Source: Mactromeris polynyma
Lineage: Eukaryota; Mollusca; Bivalvia; Venerida; Mactridae
Direction: 5' to 3'
Assembly (NCBI GenBank): GCA_032209605.1
Contig: JASFXZ010000044.1
Span: forward strand, 2,914,001 to 2,978,000
Length of the DNA: 64,000 nucleotides
Shown here piece by piece: positions 13,001 to 22,000 of this stretch (position 1 is its first letter; every line of letters starts with the position of its first letter). Position numbers and translations under genes: made by a program. Below the pieces are notes generated by a model. The model was given only the letters and a program-made list of their open reading frames with translations. It ran no database searches and was not told where the DNA came from.

Positions 13001-16000
13001 AATATGACCCCTTCAATAATATGACCCCTTCAATAATATGACCCCTTCAATAATATGACCCCTTCAATAATATGACCCCTTCAATAATATGACCCCTTCA
13101 ATAATATGACCACCTCAATAATATGACCCCTTAGATATTAAGAACACAAATTTCAAGTCCATTTTCACTGTTTTGACCTTTATTCAACCTCAATATTAAG
13201 ACAATCTCAATATTAAGACCAGATTTTAAGGGTCCCAAGGGTGGTCTTATTATCGAGATTTTACTGTATGTTTTTATACCAAAAGTAGCTGATTTCAGAC
13301 ATCAAAACCAAAGCAGGGTTGTTGAAAGATGGGAGAGTATTTTCTAAATATTGTTTTTATAACGAACATGGAATAGCAATGGGTTAAACATTTTTCGTAC
13401 ATGTTTTCATGCCAGAAATTGTCAAATTCAGGGGCAAAGTTTCTTAGAAGAGAGTCAGAAGTTAAATGTCTTGCTTATGTCAAATTCAGTGAATTTTTTT
13501 CGTGTCTTTCAAGAATGCCAGGCTTTAAGAAATATGTAGAAGATTATGGTACATAAAATACACAGTTTTAATTATCTTCCTGTGAAATTATATAGCCACT
13601 CTGTGACGTCGCCATGTACTCACGGTAAGCAATATTTACCCCATATGGCATTATGAAAAGGAAGTGACCATATGGACTTAATATTGTTTCTTGCTTGCAA
13701 ATTGTGACATCACATGCTGCGTTTTTCAGAAGAGGTTGAAAATCGTACAGCAGCACTCATATAATGATTGAACAGTTTATGACTTGTGTTGCCTCTTCTA
13801 CCCAAACACAAAGAAACAATAACAAGACCACCATTGGCTCTGATGAAAGTAGGTCTAACTTGTGAGGTGGTCAGATTATCAGGTAAGAATATGGAAAAGA
13901 ATGTATTTAAAATATTGTCTCATAAATGAGGTGGTCTTAATTTCGAGGTGGTCTTTAAGTGAGGTGTCACTGTAGTCCAGTGAACACAGAGAAGACAGCC
14001 CCAGGCAGGGACTGGAACTGAATGACAAAGACAGGAAACAGTTGGAAGTCCTTTGTTATCTCCATTGAAGGCACAACATAGTAAGTCTAGAATAAATACA
14101 TGAACCAACTGCAAAACGGAGTAAAATACTCACAGTTATTAACTCCTGTCATTTCAATTCATAAATAACAGTAAAACCACAAGTTAGAGACCAACTCACT
14201 AATAAGACCACCTCAAAATTAAGAACACAATCTTCAAGTCCATTTTCACTGTTTTCTCTCTATTCAACTTAATATTAAGACCAACTTAAGAAGAAGACCA
14301 GTTGTCAAGGGTCCCATGGGTGGTCGTATTATTGAGGTTTTACTGTATATAACATAAATTATTGCTACTTTTAACCAATGATATACAATAACTACATGTA
14401 ACTAATTTGTCCGTCAACTGTATTGCTAGATATAAAAGTCACTGAAGAAATCAAGTTCACAGATAAGGTATATATACACAAGTCTATCTCCTTCTTTATT
14501 GATATACAGATAGACTAGTTTTGTTTTCACCCCTTGAAATATATACATGTATAATCAGTAACCCACCAAAATCAGGAAGTTTTGAATCCAGACATAAATT
14601 GTTTTTTCATTTTGTAGATAAATAATGTCTCTATTTACTAAACGCTGAATGCTGGTTTATTTTACATAAAAAAAATATCTGCCAGTGTATATGAACTTAA
14701 GCAAACAGGATGAACAGGGCAATATCTCTGATAACACATTATCAATGAATGATATTGACTTTTATAATTTGAATATGATATACATTTGTACCTAAGAACC
14801 TATGCCACTATTTACTACTACAGTAAAACCTCACTTAAAGACCACCTCAATAATAAGAACACAATTTTCAAGTCCATTTTTACTGTTTTGATCTTAAATT
14901 TATTCAACTTCGATATTAAGACCACCTTAATATTAAGACCTCTTTTAAGGGTCCCAAGGTTTTAAATTGAGGTTTAACTATAGTTAAAATAAACATATAA
15001 ATGACAGAAAGATATGAATAAAAGGAATGCAACTTGTACCATTAAAAAAACTTAAAATAACCTAAATACAATGTACATGTATTGTTAAATAAAAAAACAT
15101 AACGATTTTAAATACATTCTTGAAGAAGACATAGTGCCAAAACGTTTAAAATAAAAATCTTAATTTTGCTAGCATTGAACTTTTCATACTTAGACATATT
15201 ACATTTGTAATCTTTAAATATCACACCATTAAAATCCCAATAAATCCCAATAATTATTGTAAATGAAAGAAAGTTAAGGATACAATTTTCTTATTGCGAT
15301 ATTCAATTGTTTTGCATTAACACATGCAAAAATTGTACATATATCATTACCCACTTAAGATGATTTCAAACAAATTCTCCGCATTTCATCTTAAGTACAT
15401 CAGTTATAATATTGTCTCATGACGCTATACGGATGGGAACAGTTTTACCCACTCAATCTTGTGTTTAAATCTTCACTCTAGTCTTTCATTCATTATATTA
15501 TGGGAGTTTCTTACTATTTATTTAATAATATATGTTCCTCCATATTTATACTATCATAACTACGTTTTATGTTTTTACCCTTTCTGTTTATAATATTTTA
15601 ACCGCACTAAATGTCCTAAGCTGTTGATGTGACACTTGCCAACATTCATTAATTTTATTTTATTCTTTCTTTCATTCACTCATTCATTTACTGTATAAGT
15701 TGATAATATCACATGTCAAAAAGTTTGCGAATTCCATGTGCGGAAATATTTGCGAATCGTTGAAATCAGTTTGTTTATAATATCTACACATTGTAAACTT
15801 ATCAATTTCTTAATTCATTTGATTCTCCCAAAGTTACGGTAGGACTCCAAGTATTTGGCCACACTGTGCTTTAGATGTGACTCCATGAAATACTTGACTA
15901 GTAGTGGTTACATGGTGCTTAAGAAAATATACTTCGGTGGAAGTGGAAATTTACGCTGTGGAAATTGATTGCGAATTTTGTGCATTCGCGTAATTCGCAA

Positions 16001-19000
16001 AATTATCCACCTTGCAAACTTTACCACTTCTACAGTATTCACTCATTCATTTATTCGAGCATAATTATTTCCTTCGTTTATTTATTCGTTCATTCATTTG
16101 TTCAATAATTCATTCATACAATCAATCAATCATTCAACATAAAGGAATAATTATCATAACAATGTAGTCAGGCACTTCTTTTAAATATATTTTCATAACA
16201 TAATTTTACTTGAAGATATATTATTTAGACAAGACAAAACAAGTGAGAACTGACTACTGTATTAAATTCTTCAAACAAAAAATTATTTTCAACATCTACT
16301 TCCTGGACAGAATGACAACAACAGCAAGACTTCTCAAATTTCTAATTGTGAAAAACTATTCATGGAACATTGCCAAAAATCTGTCAAAATGTTAACAAGG
16401 CATACTATATATTGGTGCAATATTTTCTTCACAATTTGTACAGTCTGCCTTGCGATTGCTCAATATTGCATCATACAAGATCTTATGTGCCACAAAATAG
16501 TTAACAATCATTACATACAAAAAGGTTATGTGATTTTAAATAGATAAGAAACAATACCAGTATAAAGCATTGTTTTTAAGTTAATGATTTCCAAGTGCTT
16601 TTATTATATGCTCAGCACACACTTGAAACGCACAATGCATGTATTTACTCAAACATGAACTAACATGTGGATACAAGAATGCATTTGATTATTTCTTTCC
16701 TGTCCAAGCAGCATGTATGCCACAGGAGAATGTCAAGAGTGCTCTCCCTTTTTCCCTTCTAGAGTTCTCTCCCTTCATCCCTTCTATGTTTACTATATAT
16801 CCATATAATAAAGAAGGAATAAAAGTAGAGATAAAAGGAGAACTTGTGACAATCTCCTGTGATGTAATGCTACATTTCATTACAATCAACAGCCCTGCGT
16901 TCAGTAAAGGTGTTTGCGGCTAACGTTTGCAATTTGGGTCCCCTTGTGCAGTGAATGTGATACGATGGGTCAATGATACAAAACATAACAGTTTCGTAAC
17001 GTTTTCAATTGTAAGCCGTAACTGATTGCAGGGCAGGTCTTTTCATAACTGTTCATGAAAAATCAGTTTCCTACTCAAACGCAATAAAATGACGCTAACC
17101 AAATATTTCACATGTTCAAAAGTTAAATTAGCAAAACACTGGTAGTACTGGTTACATATAAATTCTTTTCAACATCTACTTCCTGGAAAGAAGGACAACA
17201 ATAGCAATACTTCTCAAATTTCTAATTGTGAAAACCTATTCATGGAACATTGCCCACCGTTACATATAAATGTTCATATTGTATAGCCAATAATTCATAA
17301 TAATGTTCCAATTACAATAAAAACATAACTATTACCATTCTATAATTATTACCATTATTATAGCATGAAACTTGCTTTACCATCTCCATACTCACTTTGT
17401 ATAAATTTATTGGTCTTTAGATACTTATCAATCAATTTCATAACAAAATAATGCAATTATCTCTATGTGACAAACATTCTCCGTACCAAGGCTATTCATA
17501 ACATATATGATACCCTGGGTAAATTCGAACCTTCGTAATGCACCAATATTAAGTAGCATTTCTCGACCAATGAAATGGACAATAACAAAAAAGAAGGAAT
17601 CTCCTTTGTGAAGAGCTATCAGCAAATTCGGTAAAATGGCAGCGACGTTAATTATTCATGAGTACAAGATATTTACAGTCAATTTGCCCCGGGTATCATA
17701 CATGTTATGAATAGCCTGGGTACTGAGGATGTGTGACATAATAACATACAGTAAAAACCTCACTCAAAGACCACCTCAAAGTTAAGACCATCTAATTAAT
17801 AACACCCATTTTCTTCAGAATCAAGGGTAGACTAATTATTGAGGTTTAACTGAGTTTCTTGTAGAAAAAATGAAGAAAAAGCAGATCCTGAAACATACAC
17901 TGAACAATGAAACAGTCCAGAATGAAAGTAAGAGATAGATCGCATGGTAAGATTCTCACAGTCCTACATGTTTACTTACCCCTTGTTTTTCTGCAACAAT
18001 ATCTGACTGACATAAGGGGCACTTGATTGAACGCTTCAGGCACTGATGGAGAAGATGTTCTGACAGTTGACCACGATATAAAATATTGGCACATTGATTG
18101 GGACAGGCAGTTAATGAAAATAAACATGATTCCAGATGATGCTGAAATGAAAGAAGAGAAAAATATAGTACATGTTGTATTAAGGTAAGGCTTTCACAGA
18201 AATACATTTCCCAAAGAAAACATGACCAGTCAACATCATAAATGGGTAGTAACAAAAATTCTGAGCCAAAAAGTTAATGTTGAATTCCATAGTACAGTAC
18301 ACACACTGGAACAAAAACTCTCTGAAAACCGGAATCCTGCGGAAAACAGGCAATATTTGTAAGTGCCCTAGTTTCCGCTTACTTATTCAATCCATATAGC
18401 TCTCTGGATTCCGGATTCCAGACAGCTTTTACCCCTGAAAACTGGATGCATACATTTTTGTTTAAGTGTTAAGCTGTATACTTTTAATAACAAGATAGGG
18501 CAACAATGAAGGTGTTGTTAACAGGTGTCATGTTCCATTGTTTACCTTTTAATGGTCGTGCGTGTAATTTTAAAAGGCATGAAAAATGTGTATGTGCGAC
18601 AGTAAAATTAGCCAACTATGATTAATAATGTTTGAAATACTTGTGTTATTACTCACATTATTTAACGACGGTCATATTTTTATATTTTGTTGTAGTCTTA
18701 TGATAAGTTCTCTTCAAGCCAGAACACTCAGAAAACCGGACTTTTGACCATGTCAGGACAGGGTCCAGTTTACAGCGAGTTTAATGTACTGATTAAATAG
18801 TTCTAATTGTAATGATGGAAGTCTCTATTGCTTTTTTGATCTACATGTACTGTAAAACCTCAATTAAAGACCCCTTCAAAATTAAGATTACCTCAAAATT
18901 AAGATCTCAATTTTCAGGTCCATTTTTCCTGTTTTGCTCTTTATACGACCTCAATATAAAGACCACCTCAATAAGAACACCAGTTTTAAAGGGGTCTTAT

Positions 19001-22000
19001 TATTGAGAATGTGAATCTCTGAAGATCAAATCCAACCTTCAGGGTTATTCAAATATATATCATACACACTACCCCTTCCATATATGCAATAGGTTGGACA
19101 TTGTGCCAGCCAATCAAAAGTGAATGATTTTCATTTAACTGAAGATGAAGTATTAGCTAATTTCGTACTTCTGAGCACAAAAAATGTATCATTTCATGAT
19201 ATTTTATGCTCAAAATAATAGAAATAAAATATTCTACAGCTTAAAGAACTACAATAAAACCTCAATAAAAAGATTACATTTGGGACCCTCAAAACTGGTC
19301 TTCTTATTGAGGTGGTCTTAATATTGAGGTTGAATAAAAAGTAAAACAGTGAAAACCGTCTTGCAAATTGTGTTCTTAATTTTGAGGTGGTATAATTAGT
19401 GAGGTGGTCTTTAAGTGAGGGTTTACTGTATATATATTACAAGGAAAAATCGTCTTTCAAATGTTGCGCTTTAAAACGCCTCCATTAAAGGTAAAACAGC
19501 ACTTCAAATGCACCAAGTCACTTTCATCTTCAATAACGTCACAATAATTATTTCAGAGATAACTGTATTGACATTAAGGCTATATCCTTGACATATGATA
19601 TGACAAGTTTATCACTACACATTGACAGGGATTAACTGTATACAAGTATAGTAAATTTGTACATGTAGAATGACTTTCAATGATGTTTTACATTCTGGTT
19701 AATGCACATTTTGTAAAGTATTCTGCAAAATCAAAAGTATTTTTGGAATGGAGAAAAAGTATATTAGATGTTGTTTTTTCAAAATGATATCAATTAAATT
19801 ATAAAAATAAGATTTTCTGTGCACACCCCTTGTTTCTTGTGTTGTTGTTTTTTGGAATAAAATCTTTACTTTATGTTTTTTTTATAAAAAGTTGATAGCA
19901 TGAGGTAGATTTGTTCATTATCTTTATATCCATGTGTTTCGTTTGCAAAACTAGGCATTGTGCAATTAGCCTGATTTACAGACAGAACTACATGCACAAT
20001 TTGACACTACCAACAGTTCAAATATCTTAATTATTTTTCAATAATTTTACAAAATTATTGCAGTTATAGATGAAGGACTGTATAGCGATATAACTGTACA
20101 TTTTACCTTGTTATAAGTAATAGTTAGTAGATTTTAAGTAAAATCTTATTGATTAAGAAGGGGTGGAGCGAGCATAGCGAGCCCTCTTCTTAACCAATAA
20201 GATTTTACTTAATATCTACTAACTGACTTAGAATGTAACCTACATTTTGATTGGCCGATACGCATGCAAATTTCAATGCGCAATATGGTAACGCTCACAC
20301 AGATTCGCAGTAGGCGGAGCTTAAAATGCCCGCGAAAAGTCAAAATTCTTAATGAATAAGCGTAGTACTTAACGGGAGCCGTTCTGTCATTTCATTGGCT
20401 GAAAATGTAGGTTGTATTCTAATATGTAGTTAAAAAATTTAGCATTATGGCATTTCGCACAATATCTATTAAGTGATTTCATTAAGTAAATCTGGTAAGT
20501 GATCAATATGTCGGTAACTATAAGCCGGTTATAACTCACATATTAGAATTATAAACAAATTAAGTGCTGCGGTCGCTGACACTCCCTTGCACTTAATTTG
20601 CTTATAATTCCAATATATGAGCTATAACCTATACATACATAAATTTTTCTTTGTAAGATACCTACCTTTAAGTAATTAAGAGTAATTATTTGATCACAGC
20701 CTTTCTGATGATTGGGACATTTAACAGATAAAGAAAGGATTTCTCTTTTCGCAAAATTATCTTGGAACAGCTGACGCTCGTCTAGGGGTTGATTATCCAC
20801 AGGACAAATTGATTTGGATTCCCTAAAAAGACAAGCATTCAAATTTCGCTAAAGCAAACAATGTCATTTACAAATTAAAGCCATTGCAGAAAGGCATGAC
20901 AACTAATATAAAAAAATAACATGATTGTTTTTTTGTGTTGAGTAAACTATAAATGGGCCAAATAATGACTGGTGATGCCAGTACTGAAAGCTATTGTAAT
21001 AAGTATAAGCATTGTAGTCCCATCTTCTGGATGAGAATCAGACCACTTTGTCCTCTTTTTTAAGCAATATCTCAAACTCCGTCAAAGGGCCTAAAATGAG
21101 AATTTTACATTGGTGCACAAATTTTGATGATGTCATAAAAACAGGTTTTCGCTCTATTGATATTCACAGTTCAATACCCTTTATGCTAAACAAATATTAA
21201 AATGTCAGTTTTTAAACAAAAAAGAATCTTTATGCCAGAAAGTCACAAAAGTATTACTTTTATACAAAGACAAAATACCTGAGCCATTTAAGTATACACC
21301 CACGACAAAACCTGTGTCCACACTCTGTCTGCATCGGTTCTCGTAACACAAGGAGGCATATCGGACAATCATACTTCTCGGAACGCTTAATGAACACTAA
21401 ATCCCAGCCCTCCTCGGCATTCAAAATATGGGCATAATCTCCTTTAAATAACAATGCAAAAGGTCTTGTAAATATTACAAAAAATATGGATGAAAAATGT
21501 CTGATAAATTTTCAAGCTTTTGGCTTGACCTTAAACGCATTTATTTTACATTAATTGAGAAACAAGTTATTACCAGTACTACATAATTATACAAAGCACA
21601 CTCGATGACTGCTTCCTGGGTTATTAACCAGTACTACATATATAAAGCACTCTGGATGACCGCTTCCTGGGTTATTAACCAGTACTACATATATAAAGCA
21701 CTCTGTATGACCGCTTCCTGGGTTATTAACCAGTACTACATATATAAAGCACTCTCGATGATTGCTTCCTGGGTTATTAACCAGTACTACATATATAAAG
21801 CACACTCGATGATTGCTTCCTGGGTTATTAACCAGTACTACATATATAAAGCACACTCGATGATTGCTTCCTGGGTTATTAACCAGTACTACATATATAA
21901 AGCACACTCGATGATTGCTTCCTGGGTTATTAACCAGTACTACATATATAAAGCACTCTCGATGATTGCTTCCTGGGTTATTAACCAGTACTACATATAT

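Larger units (their letters stand above)
9400..17979. other. TRAF6 intron 4 (part): no exon found
   Basis: The intron between exons 4 and 5 (17979-9056) holds MITEs, foldbacks and arrays. At 15000-16280 only AT-rich sequence with short ATTCATTC runs was seen. No additional in-phase exon was recognised, and the phases of exons 4 and 5 do not need one. Confidence 0.6.
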
